Source: Neobacillus driksii (lineage in GTDB: Bacteria; Bacillota; Bacilli; Bacillales; Cytobacillaceae). From it: a DNA stretch of 64,000 nt. The stretch covers positions 248,001-312,000 of the forward strand of contig NZ_JACCBX010000005.1 in the NCBI RefSeq assembly GCF_013409995.1, written 5' to 3'. The notes under the pieces are model-generated. The model was not told the origin of the DNA. It saw only the letters and a program-made list of their open reading frames with translations, and made no database searches. The first letter of the stretch is position 1; every line of letters starts with the position of its first letter. Of this stretch, positions 26,448-34,843 are shown piece by piece. A program made the position numbers and the translations under genes.

Positions 26448-27266
26448 GCTGAGTTTGTTAGGACGATAAACAATCGATATATGCAGATAAAAAAGATTTT
26501 AGGCAGGTAAGCGAGCAAAATCCGCAGATAGAAGAAGCATTTTGGCAGGTAACATTAAAAAGGGAACGAACATCCACGCTTCCATCCAGCCTCCGAGCTT
26601 AATTTCGTGCGAAATATCCATATTTAGGAAAATTAAATACCTAATCCAGGCCGCAGCCTGGATTTTTCAGGGACTTGCTGGCTTGCTGAATTTGTTAGGA
26701 CGATAAACAATCGATATATGCAGATAAAAAAGATTTTAGGCAGGTACGCGAGCAAAATCCGCAGATAGAAGAAGCATTTTGGCAGATAAGATCAAAAAGG
26801 AAACGAACATCCACGCTTCCATCCAGCCTCCCAGCCTTTTTTTGTACGAAATATCCATATATAGGAAAATTAAATACCTAATCCAGGCCACAGCCTGGCT
26901 TTTTCAGCGACGAGCTGGCTTGCTGTATTTGTTTGGACGATAAACAATGACAATATGCAGATAAAAAAGATTTTAAGCAGGTAAGCGAGCAAAATCCGCA
27001 GATAGAAGAAGCATTTTGGCAGATAAGATCAAAAAGGAAACGAACATCCACGCTTCCATCCAGCCTCCGAGCTTAATTCCGCCCCCAATATCCATATATA
27101 GGAAAATTAAATACCTAATCCAGGTCGCAGCCTGGCTTTTTCATCCACTTGCAGGCTTGCTGTATTTGTTAGGACGATAAACAATGACAATATGCAGATA
27201 AAATGAAATCTATGCAGGTAATCAACTGAAATCCGCAGGTAAAGGCCACCTTTTGGCAGGTAAGCG
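26448..27266 (-). repeat. 237-bp satellite: four clusters of four GCAGRTA motifs
   Basis: Tandem units with an exact 237-bp period (the GGACGATAAACAAT anchor lies at 26461, 26698, 26935 and 27172; the fourth unit is partial). Each carries GCAG(A/G)TA four times, at 26483/26503/26524/26545, 26720/26740/26761/26782, 26957/26977/26998/27019 and 27194/27214/27235/27256, always spaced 20, 21, 21. The fourth unit has diverged between motifs, but motif and spacing are unchanged. Each full unit has a hairpin ATCCAGGC-CGCA-GCCTGGAT followed by T-run on plus. Read on the minus strand the motif is TTAYCTGC(C), one base from the motif in the 20-kb satellite. Confidence 0.92.
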
Positions 27267-27296
27267 AATTTACAAAAGTTTATCTCCACAATTACC

Positions 27297-27322
27297 TAAA
27301 AAGACACCCGTTAAGGTGTCTC
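27297..27322 (-). terminator. cls terminator
   Basis: Minus-strand AGACACC / GGTGTCT stem, then TTTTTAGG. Confidence 0.8.
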
Positions 27323-27331
27323 TGGACCATA

Positions 27332-28831
27332 TTACAGCAAACCCGAAAACAGCCGGGCAAAGGACTCCTTCCATTTTACGCCGAAACCTCTTTTGTAAAA
27401 CGCAACCGGCCTTATCCGCTTGCATTCTTTCAGGTCTTCTTCAAAATGGGTAACAAGGTCGCGGATGCTGCCTGAGCCTGATAAGAATAGATTAACCTCA
27501 AAATTCAAGTGAAAACTGCGCAGATCCATATTCGCTGTTCCAATCGTGGCCATATCTCCATCAACAATAATTACTTTTTTATGTAAGAAGCCTTTTTGGT
27601 AGGTGTAGAGTTCAACTCCTGCACGAAGAAGCTCAGGAAAGTAAGATTGAGTGGCATATTGGGTTAGAAAACCATCATTGCTCTCAGGCACCATAAGCCG
27701 TACTTGAATGCCCTTTTTCGCCGCTACCCGCAGTGCTGTCATAATTGCCCGATTCGGAATAAAGTACGGTGTTGCAATCCAAATCGATTCAGTTGCGCTC
27801 GTGATCATCGCATAAAAATGATCGCCCATGTCCCTGGTTTCCGGTCCACTAGCGACTACATGGACGAGACCATCCCCATCTACTGGCGCGGGCTGTAGGT
27901 AACGTGGATCTTCAAACAACGTATCTCCGCAGACATACTTCCAATCTAATGAAAAAACGGCATGTAATGTCTGGACTGCTTCTCCTTCCAGCAAAACATG
28001 CGTATCACACCAAAACCCAAACTTATCATCTTCACCAAGATACTCCACTCCCACATTCAAGCCGCCGACAAAGCCAATTTTTCCATCAATGACAATGATT
28101 TTTCGATGATTGCGGAAATTAAACTTTTGCGTAAACCATCCGAACTTCAGCGGCAGAAAAGGGTGAATTTGAATCCCAGAGTCGGCCATTTTCCTTTTAT
28201 CCTGTTCGGAAAGTGCGAAACTGCCGAACGCGTCGTAAATAAGCCTGACCTCCACTCCTTCCTGTACTTTCTCGGTCAAGATCTCCATCAGCTCCTGCCC
28301 CAGCCGGTCATAACGAAATATATAATACTCTAAATGAATAAAGTCCTTGGCTTCTTTCAACCGCCTTTTCACCTCTTCAAAGGTTTCCTCGCCGTTTTTT
28401 AAAATTTTGGTCCTCGTATTCTGGCTTTGATTTGTTAGGGTCACCCGTTCGAGATAGCTGACAAAACCTCGTTGATGGTCATTAAGCATGGCCGGCACCT
28501 CAACCGGCCGCTTGTTTTTACCGAGTGTCTCGAACAGCTCACGGTCGCTTGCACGCTTGCTTTTAAAAAGGGCCCCTTTAAAGAGTAATTGGCCAGTATA
28601 GATATAGAAAAAATAACCTAATACGGGTACAAAAATTAACAGGCATGTCCATAACAGCGTTTTCGCTACAGGCCGATTTTGAAGCCATAACCTCGCCACC
28701 GTGCTTAAAACAATACCTGCATACAAACTGATACATATTGCTTTCCACCAAACAGGGAATCTTGTAAAAAGAACCATCCAGCAGAAGAAAAACATAATTA
28801 TGACAAAGAAAATCTCGATTCTTATTTTCAT
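27332..28831 (-). CDS. cls: cardiolipin synthase
   Basis: Membrane phospholipase-D-superfamily enzyme that joins two phosphatidylglycerols to make cardiolipin. 499 residues: two N-terminal transmembrane helices (about 5-25 and 32-80 region) and two HKD motifs, H-R-K-I-I-V-I-D-G (about 237) and H-K-K-V-I-I-V-D-G (about 416), each followed by G-x-x-N. GAGGGG before the ATG. A sigma-B promoter directly upstream places it in the stress regulon, unlike a housekeeping clsA. Confidence 0.93.
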   Translation of the reverse strand: MKIRIEIFFVIIMFFFCWMVLFTRFPVWWKAICISLYAGIVLSTVARLWLQNRPVAKTLLWTCLLIFVPVLGYFFYIYTGQLLFKGALFKSKRASDRELFETLGKNKRPVEVPAMLNDHQRGFVSYLERVTLTNQSQNTRTKILKNGEETFEEVKRRLKEAKDFIHLEYYIFRYDRLGQELMEILTEKVQEGVEVRLIYDAFGSFALSEQDKRKMADSGIQIHPFLPLKFGWFTQKFNFRNHRKIIVIDGKIGFVGGLNVGVEYLGEDDKFGFWCDTHVLLEGEAVQTLHAVFSLDWKYVCGDTLFEDPRYLQPAPVDGDGLVHVVASGPETRDMGDHFYAMITSATESIWIATPYFIPNRAIMTALRVAAKKGIQVRLMVPESNDGFLTQYATQSYFPELLRAGVELYTYQKGFLHKKVIIVDGDMATIGTANMDLRSFHLNFEVNLFLSGSGSIRDLVTHFEEDLKECKRIRPVAFYKRGFGVKWKESFARLFSGLL

Positions 28832-28862
28832 CCAGTTCCCCTCACAGTCTTTTTAAAAATAA

Positions 28863-28888
28863 ATACCCTTTCAACAACCCTATCAAAC
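28863..28888 (-). promoter_or_regulatory. sigma-B promoter of cls
   Basis: GTTTGA - 14 bp - GGGTAT, just downstream of the rsbM terminator. Confidence 0.75.
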
Positions 28889-28893
28889 ATAAA

Positions 28894-28922
28894 AAAGATG
28901 CCTGGCTCAGCTCAGGCATCTA
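28894..28922 (-). terminator. rsbM terminator (overlaps the stop codon)
   Basis: GATGCCTG / CAGGCATC on the minus strand followed by six T; the left arm contains the last rsbM codons. Confidence 0.85.
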
Positions 28923-29784
28923 CTTTTTTGCGATAAATCTTTTCACAAGAATTGAATTCTACATATTTCATACCCTTCGGTGTACCGAGAAGCGATTCTT
29001 TACTTCCCAGTCCAATAAATCCGCCCTCGGCCAGGCTGTCATAAAACAGACCATGTACTTGCTGCTGAAGGGTGTTATCAAAATAAATCATGACATTGCG
29101 GCATAGTATCACATGAAATTCATTAAACGAGCTGTCGCTCACCAAATTGTGCTGGGCAAAAATGAGGTTCTCGTTCAAGCTGGGTGAAAAATAAGCAAAC
29201 TGATTGTCCGTGGTATAGTATTCAGAAAACGCCATTTTCCCACCAGCTTTTAGGTAATTTTTCGTATATTGCTGCATCTTTTTCAGCGGAAATGCTCCCT
29301 TTTGTGCTGCCATCAGGGCTTTATCATTCATATCGGTTGCGTAGATTCTTGTTTTCTCCCAAAGCCCCTCCTCCTGCAGCAGGATCGCCATAGAATAAAC
29401 CTCTTCACCTGTCGCACAGCCCGCATGCCAAATTCGGATTTCAGGAAGCTCCCGCAGGAGAGGCACCACTTCGTTCCGAAATGCCGCAAAAAAACTAGGA
29501 TCTCGGTACATTTCCGTCATTCGGATAGAAAAATCATTCAACAGGCGCTCCAAAACTCCTGGTTCGTGGAGCACCTTTTCCAATAATGCCGTAATGGTCG
29601 GAAGCCTCTCCGCCTTCATCCGGTTTAGGATCCTTCGGCAAATGGAACCCCTGACATAGCCTCGGAAGTCATATCCATACATTTGATACAAGCCCTCAAG
29701 CAGCAATTTGATTTCGATTTCCTGAAGCTCAGTTGGCTCTAGCTGATTGATGTTTGTTACGATTTCCTTGGTTGCTTCGTTCAA
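28912..29784 (-). CDS. rsbM: CheR-type methyltransferase RsbM
   Basis: SAM-dependent protein methyltransferase of 290 residues: CheR N-terminal helical domain (YDFRGYVRGSICRRILNRM) and Rossmann domain with I-W-H-A-G-C-A-T-G-E-E-V-Y-S, the SAM site. Starts at TTG overlapping the rsbK stop as TTGA, with AGGTGAG six bases upstream, so it is coupled to rsbK. No other chemotaxis genes are near. In B. cereus the equivalent RsbM methylates RsbK and keeps sigma-B off; the same job is inferred from order and domain content. Confidence 0.88.
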   Translation of the reverse strand: MNEATKEIVTNINQLEPTELQEIEIKLLLEGLYQMYGYDFRGYVRGSICRRILNRMKAERLPTITALLEKVLHEPGVLERLLNDFSIRMTEMYRDPSFFAAFRNEVVPLLRELPEIRIWHAGCATGEEVYSMAILLQEEGLWEKTRIYATDMNDKALMAAQKGAFPLKKMQQYTKNYLKAGGKMAFSEYYTTDNQFAYFSPSLNENLIFAQHNLVSDSSFNEFHVILCRNVMIYFDNTLQQQVHGLFYDSLAEGGFIGLGSKESLLGTPKGMKYVEFNSCEKIYRKKVDA

Positions 29785-32561
29785 ACTTGACTCACCTGCT
29801 CGGTCAGCCAAACCCGCATTAACGAGAATAGCTGATTGATATTTAATGGTTTCATAATATAATCGGAAGCACCCGCCTCCATGCACTTATCACGTTCACC
29901 CTTCATTGCCTTGGCCGTCAGCGCAATAATCGGAAGTCTTTCCATTTCCAAGTCCTGCCTGATGACCTTCATGGCTTCATAGCCCCCCATCACAGGCATC
30001 ATGATATCCATGAAAACAAGGTCAAAATCAGCCTGTTCCTGAATAAATTCAATAGCCCGCTTCCCGTTCTCCGCCACTTGAACCTTCACACCCTTTTTCT
30101 CCAAGGCGGTAACAAGTGCAAAAATGTTCCTTCGGTCATCCTCTACCAACAGCACTTTCTTTCCTTTAAACAACTGGTCGTCAGAAGCCTCCGCTTCCAC
30201 CGCCATGCTCGTGTCTGTTTCTCCGCTGACCAGCTGGTGTTCATCTGCAAACTCGCTCACACTTGCTGCTGCCTCTTCAAGTACCAGTTGTTCAAGTTGA
30301 AGGTGATACTCGGCTGCCTCCAGGCTGCCAGGGATATATAGCGTAAACGTACTACCCTTTTCAGGCTCGCTCTGAACCATAATCACACCGCCAAGTAAAC
30401 GAGTAAATTCACGGCATATCGATAACCCTAAACCAGTCCCGCCAAATAGCCGATTGGTCGTACCATCCACTTGTTGAAACGCTTCGAAGATAATTTGCTG
30501 CTTCTCATGAGCGATTCCGATACCTGTATCTGTAACGGAGATGGCCAGTACCATTTCTTCCTCATCCAGTTCTGGCAAGAGTTCCCGAACCTCTTCTGGT
30601 TCCGCACATTCAATTTTTACTGTTACAGAACCCTGTTCCGTAAATTTAAAGGCATTGGACAATAGATTTTTCCAAATTTGCTGCAAGCGCTGCCCGTCCG
30701 TCCTAATCACGGAAGGTACATCTGCCGCGGTCATCACCTCAAAGGTTAGGTTCTTTTTGGCTGCAACGGGATCAAACATGCTCTTCATCATTTGTGGAAT
30801 TTCCGTCACATTGACTTCATCTGTTAAAATTTCAATTTTACCTGCTTCAATTTTTGATAAGTCGAGAATATCATCAATCAAGCGCAGCAAATCACTTCCA
30901 GCCGTGTAGATGACCCGTGAGGATTCCTTCACTTCTGAGTTGTCCATGTCCCCCTCCGTTTCCATCAGCATTTGTGAAAGTATCAGAATACTATTTAATG
31001 GCGTGCGCAACTCGTGTGACATATTCGCGAGAAAATCTGTTTTATACTGCGAGCTCAACTGCAGTTTCCGTGAATAGTCCTCCAGCTCATCCTTAGCTTT
31101 TTTCAAGTCAAACGCCCTTTGTTCAGCGAATTGCCTCTGTTCTTCTAAATATTCATTGGTAATCCGTAGTTGTTCCTGCTGCATTTGCAGCTCTTCCGAT
31201 TGGGCTTGCAGTTCCTCTGATTGCGCCTGGAGTTCTTCGGTTAACACCTGTGATTCCCCTAGCAGCCTTTCCACTTCCATCCGTCCTGCCACATTGGTAA
31301 TCGCGGACCCGAACTTATCCTGAAGCAGATCTATTAAAGTTAAATGCTGTGCCATAAACGGCTGAAACGCCGCGAACTCAACCACTGCTTCTACTCTGCC
31401 GTCCACCATAATCGGTGCAACCAATAGATTTCGCGGAGAAGACTGACCTAACCCCGATGCAACCTTAAAATGTTCCTCTGGCAGCTTATCAATCAGGAAG
31501 ATTCTTTTATCCATTGCCGCCTGGCCGATTAACCCTTCTCCTAACCGGAAACTCTCAGCAGCCCTTTCCTCTGAGACAATGGCGTAACCGGCCTCTTTCA
31601 CGTAACGAACTTCGCTGCCTTGATTCCTGCGCAGGTACACAACGCCATAGACTGCTTCCAGCATCGGAGTCAGCTTGGAGATAAAGGCATGTGTCAATTC
31701 CGTCAGGTCCGTCATTCCCTGGTACATCGTCGAGATTTCCGCTACGCTTTTCTGGACCCAATTCTGTTTCTCCAGATTGCTGAGAAGCTCGTTCATCGCT
31801 TCGGCGAGTTCACGGGTCTCATCATGTGTGCTGGCCTCAATTCTAGTGGAAAGGTCTACCTCGGTCTCTCTTGAATCCGTAACACTTTTAATAGTCCGGA
31901 CAACCTGCTTTATTGTTTTTACAATGGAATTAGACAGTAATATGGCCGTGGTAATCGTAATCAAGGTAACAACTATGATAAGGCCATACAACGTGATTTT
32001 TAAATTGTTATTTTCCTGATTCAGCTTCTCCACACGCTCGTTTGTCAGGTTCTTTTGATTTTCAAGAAAGGAATCAAAATGCGCCCGGAGTTCATCTGTC
32101 ATTTTTTTACCCTTGTTATTATTAAAAAATTCGTCCAATGCGGTTTGGTTACTTGCCTTTTTTTGAGTTATCACATAGCTACCTGAATTGGTAATCCAGT
32201 TCATAATCAATGGTTTCACTTCTTCTAAATTCCGCTTCTGTGCCCCGTTATCGGCGAGCAGGGAATGGAGTGTATTGTAATTGTCGAGCCAGTTCTTGCT
32301 GGCTGTATTGTAGGGCTCGAGGTACTCCTCATCGCCTGTAATGACAAACCCTCTCATGCCTGTTTCCATATCTAATACATTTTTTTGTATCTGATTTGCT
32401 AAATTGTGAACCTCCATATCATGCTGCGTTACGAAATCGACCTCTTTTTGCATGGCCGACATCCGATTCATGACGATCAGCAGGGAGACGACTAAGCAAA
32501 TCAAAATGAATACATAGCCAGCAATAATTTTTGTATGGATGTTGAAATGTAGACCCTTCAT
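29781..32561 (-). CDS. rsbK: hybrid sensor histidine kinase RsbK
   Basis: Membrane hybrid kinase of 926 residues feeding the sigma-B pathway. Order: TM1 (about 12-32), extracytoplasmic CHASE3 (about 40-180), TM2 (about 190-210), HAMP (about 212-265), GAF (about 285-425), coiled coil with repeated E-E-L-Q-A-Q-S (about 440-500), HisKA with His516 in N-M-S-H-E-L-R-T-P-L, HATPase with G-G-T-G-L-G-L-S-I, and a C-terminal receiver (802-926) with phospho-Asp852 in F-M-D-I-M-M-P. This is the RsbK layout of B. cereus, where phosphate is passed to the receiver of RsbY. Preceded by AAAGGGGG and a sigma-A-like promoter. Confidence 0.9.
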   Translation of the reverse strand: MKGLHFNIHTKIIAGYVFILICLVVSLLIVMNRMSAMQKEVDFVTQHDMEVHNLANQIQKNVLDMETGMRGFVITGDEEYLEPYNTASKNWLDNYNTLHSLLADNGAQKRNLEEVKPLIMNWITNSGSYVITQKKASNQTALDEFFNNNKGKKMTDELRAHFDSFLENQKNLTNERVEKLNQENNNLKITLYGLIIVVTLITITTAILLSNSIVKTIKQVVRTIKSVTDSRETEVDLSTRIEASTHDETRELAEAMNELLSNLEKQNWVQKSVAEISTMYQGMTDLTELTHAFISKLTPMLEAVYGVVYLRRNQGSEVRYVKEAGYAIVSEERAAESFRLGEGLIGQAAMDKRIFLIDKLPEEHFKVASGLGQSSPRNLLVAPIMVDGRVEAVVEFAAFQPFMAQHLTLIDLLQDKFGSAITNVAGRMEVERLLGESQVLTEELQAQSEELQAQSEELQMQQEQLRITNEYLEEQRQFAEQRAFDLKKAKDELEDYSRKLQLSSQYKTDFLANMSHELRTPLNSILILSQMLMETEGDMDNSEVKESSRVIYTAGSDLLRLIDDILDLSKIEAGKIEILTDEVNVTEIPQMMKSMFDPVAAKKNLTFEVMTAADVPSVIRTDGQRLQQIWKNLLSNAFKFTEQGSVTVKIECAEPEEVRELLPELDEEEMVLAISVTDTGIGIAHEKQQIIFEAFQQVDGTTNRLFGGTGLGLSICREFTRLLGGVIMVQSEPEKGSTFTLYIPGSLEAAEYHLQLEQLVLEEAAASVSEFADEHQLVSGETDTSMAVEAEASDDQLFKGKKVLLVEDDRRNIFALVTALEKKGVKVQVAENGKRAIEFIQEQADFDLVFMDIMMPVMGGYEAMKVIRQDLEMERLPIIALTAKAMKGERDKCMEAGASDYIMKPLNINQLFSLMRVWLTEQVSQV

Positions 32562-32600
32562 TCTCCGCTTTCCCCCTTTGTAAAAAAAATGGATAACTCT

Positions 32601-32629
32601 ATCATATCGTTTCTAGCATTCTCACCCAA
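32601..32629 (-). promoter_or_regulatory. sigma-A-like promoter of rsbK
   Basis: TTGGGT - 17 bp - TATGAT on the minus strand. It lies between the 52-bp repeat array and rsbK, so the array is not in the rsbK transcript. Confidence 0.45.
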
Positions 32630-32649
32630 TGGGAATTTTGTCCCAACCT

Positions 32650-33009
32650 TATGAAGGACATTTCTCTAATCCTCTTAGCACGATTTGTCCTTCATCACCC
32701 TTATGAAAGACATTTCTCCATCCGCTTCGCATGATTTGTCCTGCATCACCCTCATGAAGGACATTTCTCTAATCCTCTTAGCACGATTTGTCCTTCATCA
32801 CCCTCATGAAGGACACTTCCCCAATCCACTTGGCATGATTTGTCCTTCATCACCCTCATGAAGGACATTTCTCCAATCCGCTTGGCACGATTTGTCCTTC
32901 ATTACCGTTATGAAAGACATTTCTCCAATCCGCTTGGCATGATTTGTCCTTCATCACCCTTATGAAAGACATTTCTCCAATCCGCTTCGCATGATTTGTC
33001 CTTCATCAC
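32650..33009. repeat. seven-copy 52-bp palindromic tandem array
   Basis: Units begin at 32651, 32703, 32754, 32806, 32858, 32910 and 32962 (52 bp, once 51). Most units carry ATGAAGGACA and its complement TGTCCTTCAT around a 25-base conserved middle. Neighbouring units also pair across a 7-base CACCCTY gap, so each arm can form either a long-loop or a short-loop hairpin. Spacers are conserved, so this is not CRISPR. It fills the gap between rsbK and dps but lies outside both promoters. Confidence 0.92.
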
Positions 33010-33040
33010 TCCTATTATCGGCAAATGAGGAAATTTACTA

Positions 33041-33065
33041 GTTTCAAAACTAGTAAATCGGGTAT
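33041..33065 (+). promoter_or_regulatory. sigma-B promoter of dps
   Basis: GTTTCA - 13 bp - GGGTAT. Confidence 0.75.
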
Positions 33066-33103
33066 GTAATAAGTACACCACAAAATTGGAGGAGGTTATA
33101 AAC

Positions 33104-33574
33104 ATGGCAACAACTACTACTAAATCTAAGTCAAAAAACAAAACATTATCCGAAACACTTAACAGGCAGGTGGCGAACTTTTCGGTTCTTCATATGAAAC
33201 TGCACCATTTCCACTGGTATGTGAAGGGAGAGAACTTTTTCACCCTGCACCTTAAATTTGAGGAGCTTTACAAGGAAGCTGCTTTACATCTAGATACGAT
33301 TGCGGAAAGAATGCTCGCACAAAGGGCATTACCGGTGGCAACCCTTACGGAGATACTAGAACTTACGACACTTAAAGAGGCAACAGGTGATGAAGACGCA
33401 CAGCAAATGGTCCAATCACTGGCTGATGATTTTGAGATGATTTGTACTGAGCTGACAGAAGGTATCGCCCTTGCCGAAGAAAATGAGGACCAGCCTACAG
33501 AAGATCTACTTGTACACATTCGCACCTCATTAGAAAAGCATAGATGGATGTTTGAAGCTTACCTGGGCAACTAA
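33104..33574 (+). CDS. dps: Dps-family DNA-protecting ferritin
   Basis: 156-residue four-helix ferritin-like protein that forms a dodecamer, oxidises and stores iron, and shields DNA. Ferroxidase ligands are visible in L-H-H-F-H-W-Y-V-K-G, F-E-E-L-Y-K-E-A and H-L-D-T-I-A-E-R-M. Start set at M-A-T-T-T-T-K, eight bases after GGAGGAGG. Own sigma-B promoter and terminator, between rsbK and rsbY and on the opposite strand. B. cereus has a ferritin-like gene at the corresponding place in its sigB cluster. Confidence 0.93.
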   Translation: MATTTTKSKSKNKTLSETLNRQVANFSVLHMKLHHFHWYVKGENFFTLHLKFEELYKEAALHLDTIAERMLAQRALPVATLTEILELTTLKEATGDEDAQQMVQSLADDFEMICTELTEGIALAEENEDQPTEDLLVHIRTSLEKHRWMFEAYLGN

Positions 33575-33582
33575 TAAACATA

Positions 33583-33616
33583 ACGGGGTGTCAGCCAACA
33601 AGCTGACACCCTTTTA
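33583..33616. terminator. shared terminator of dps and rsbY
   Basis: GGGTGTCAGC / GCTGACACCC with a 6-base loop and TTTTAT; lies between convergent genes. Confidence 0.85.
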
Positions 33617-34768
33617 TGATGAGGCATTTGTAGAAATTAAGACGAGACACATATCGTCTTTTGGAGGATTTACCAGTTCCCAGCCTGGCTGCAGTTGATG
33701 AAGCAACGCCTCGGGATCTTGCATATCCTCCACTTCCAAAGCACCAACCAGCCTGTCCGTTGCATCCTCATATTTCTCCTCCAGCCATTCTGATAACCCA
33801 TCCGTGAACAACAGGATACGTGAGGATTCGGTATAAGGAATGACTCCCTTGGTGACTTCAATCTCCTCAAAAAAACCGAGTGCGCAGGAACCTTCTGTTA
33901 ACAGTTTTACTTCCTGATCCACAATTGCGATCCCTGCAGGATGACCCGCATTGACGTACTCAATGGATTGTTTTTTCGTATCAAGAACAAAGTAAATCGC
34001 CGTAAAATAGTAGTTCATTAAACTATCAGGGGTATGGAGCTGATTCATTCTCCTGTTCAGTTCCTTTATGACCTTTTCCGGGTCAACGATCCCAGTAATC
34101 GTATCTTTTAACGCAGAATAGATGTACATCCCAACAAGTGAGGATGATATCCCATGTCCCATCATATCGAGCAGAATGACTCCATATTGGTTCGGGCTAA
34201 TCTGATACCAGGCATAGAAGTCCCCGGCAAGCTCAAATGTAGGCCTGTACACGGAAGAAATAGTGATATTTTTTTCCTTAAGGGGGCCGCTGAGCATACT
34301 TCTTTGCACCTGCCTAGCAAGGTCGAGATCATATTCAATTCGTCTGTCCCGTTCCTTACGCAAATCTTTTTCTTGCTTTAACCGCAGAACGGAACGAATC
34401 CGGGCGAGGAGCTCGACTTTATTAATTGGTTTCATTACATAATCGAGGGCTCCCGCGTCCATCGCCTCGGCCATTATATTGGAATCTCCCATTGCTGTCA
34501 CGAAAATAATCGGCAGGTCCGAAAACCGATCATTGGCCAATACTGTTCGGCAGGCTTCAATGCCATCAATTTCCGGCATCATCAAATCCATTAATATCAA
34601 GTCTACCGGCACATCGCCGGGATTAGGTATATCAAGCTGCAAATACTGATATAACTCCGCTGCAGATGACAGCAAAAGCAACCTATTATAGCCAGCTCTC
34701 CTCAGGATTTTCTCGACAATTATTAGGTTTGTTTTATTATCATCTACAACGACAATCTTCATCGGCAT
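33614..34768 (-). CDS. rsbY: receiver-PP2C phosphatase RsbY
   Basis: 384 residues: N-terminal receiver (about 1-125, phospho-Asp61 in L-I-L-M-D-L-M-M-P), a helical linker (KQEKDLRKERDRRIEYDLDL) and a PP2C/SpoIIE phosphatase (about 155-384) with G-D-F-Y-A-W, L-D-M-M-G-H-G and the C-terminal K-D-D-M-C. It should dephosphorylate RsbV-P when its receiver is phosphorylated by RsbK, releasing sigma-B. GGGGGG eight bases before the ATG. Last gene of the rsbV-rsbW-sigB-rsbY unit, separated from sigB by 75 bp holding a REP-like head. Confidence 0.92.
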   Translation of the reverse strand: MPMKIVVVDDNKTNLIIVEKILRRAGYNRLLLLSSAAELYQYLQLDIPNPGDVPVDLILMDLMMPEIDGIEACRTVLANDRFSDLPIIFVTAMGDSNIMAEAMDAGALDYVMKPINKVELLARIRSVLRLKQEKDLRKERDRRIEYDLDLARQVQRSMLSGPLKEKNITISSVYRPTFELAGDFYAWYQISPNQYGVILLDMMGHGISSSLVGMYIYSALKDTITGIVDPEKVIKELNRRMNQLHTPDSLMNYYFTAIYFVLDTKKQSIEYVNAGHPAGIAIVDQEVKLLTEGSCALGFFEEIEVTKGVIPYTESSRILLFTDGLSEWLEEKYEDATDRLVGALEVEDMQDPEALLHQLQPGWELVNPPKDDMCLVLISTNASS

Positions 34769-34813
34769 CTGGCTTTCCCCCCTTCTTCAAAAGATGAGCC
34801 TGGCCCCCGTATT

Positions 34814-34826
34814 GGTGACAGGCACC
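34814..34826 (-). repeat. REP-like head between sigB and rsbY
   Basis: GGTGACAGGCACC, in the 75-bp gap within the sigB operon. Confidence 0.7.
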
Positions 34827-34843
34827 GACTAGTTTGGCACTTA

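Noticed and set aside
28912..29784. Chemotaxis methyltransferase CheR
   Set aside because: No chemotaxis genes nearby; coupling to the hybrid kinase and position by sigB fit RsbM.
32650..33009. CRISPR array (regular short repeats)
   Set aside because: The DNA between the palindromic arms is conserved from unit to unit, the period is 52 bp throughout, and no cas gene is near. It is a tandem palindromic array.
32908..33141. 77-codon minus-strand frame through the 52-bp array and dps start
   Set aside because: Its protein is only a translation of the repeat units and the dps leader, with no ribosome binding site.
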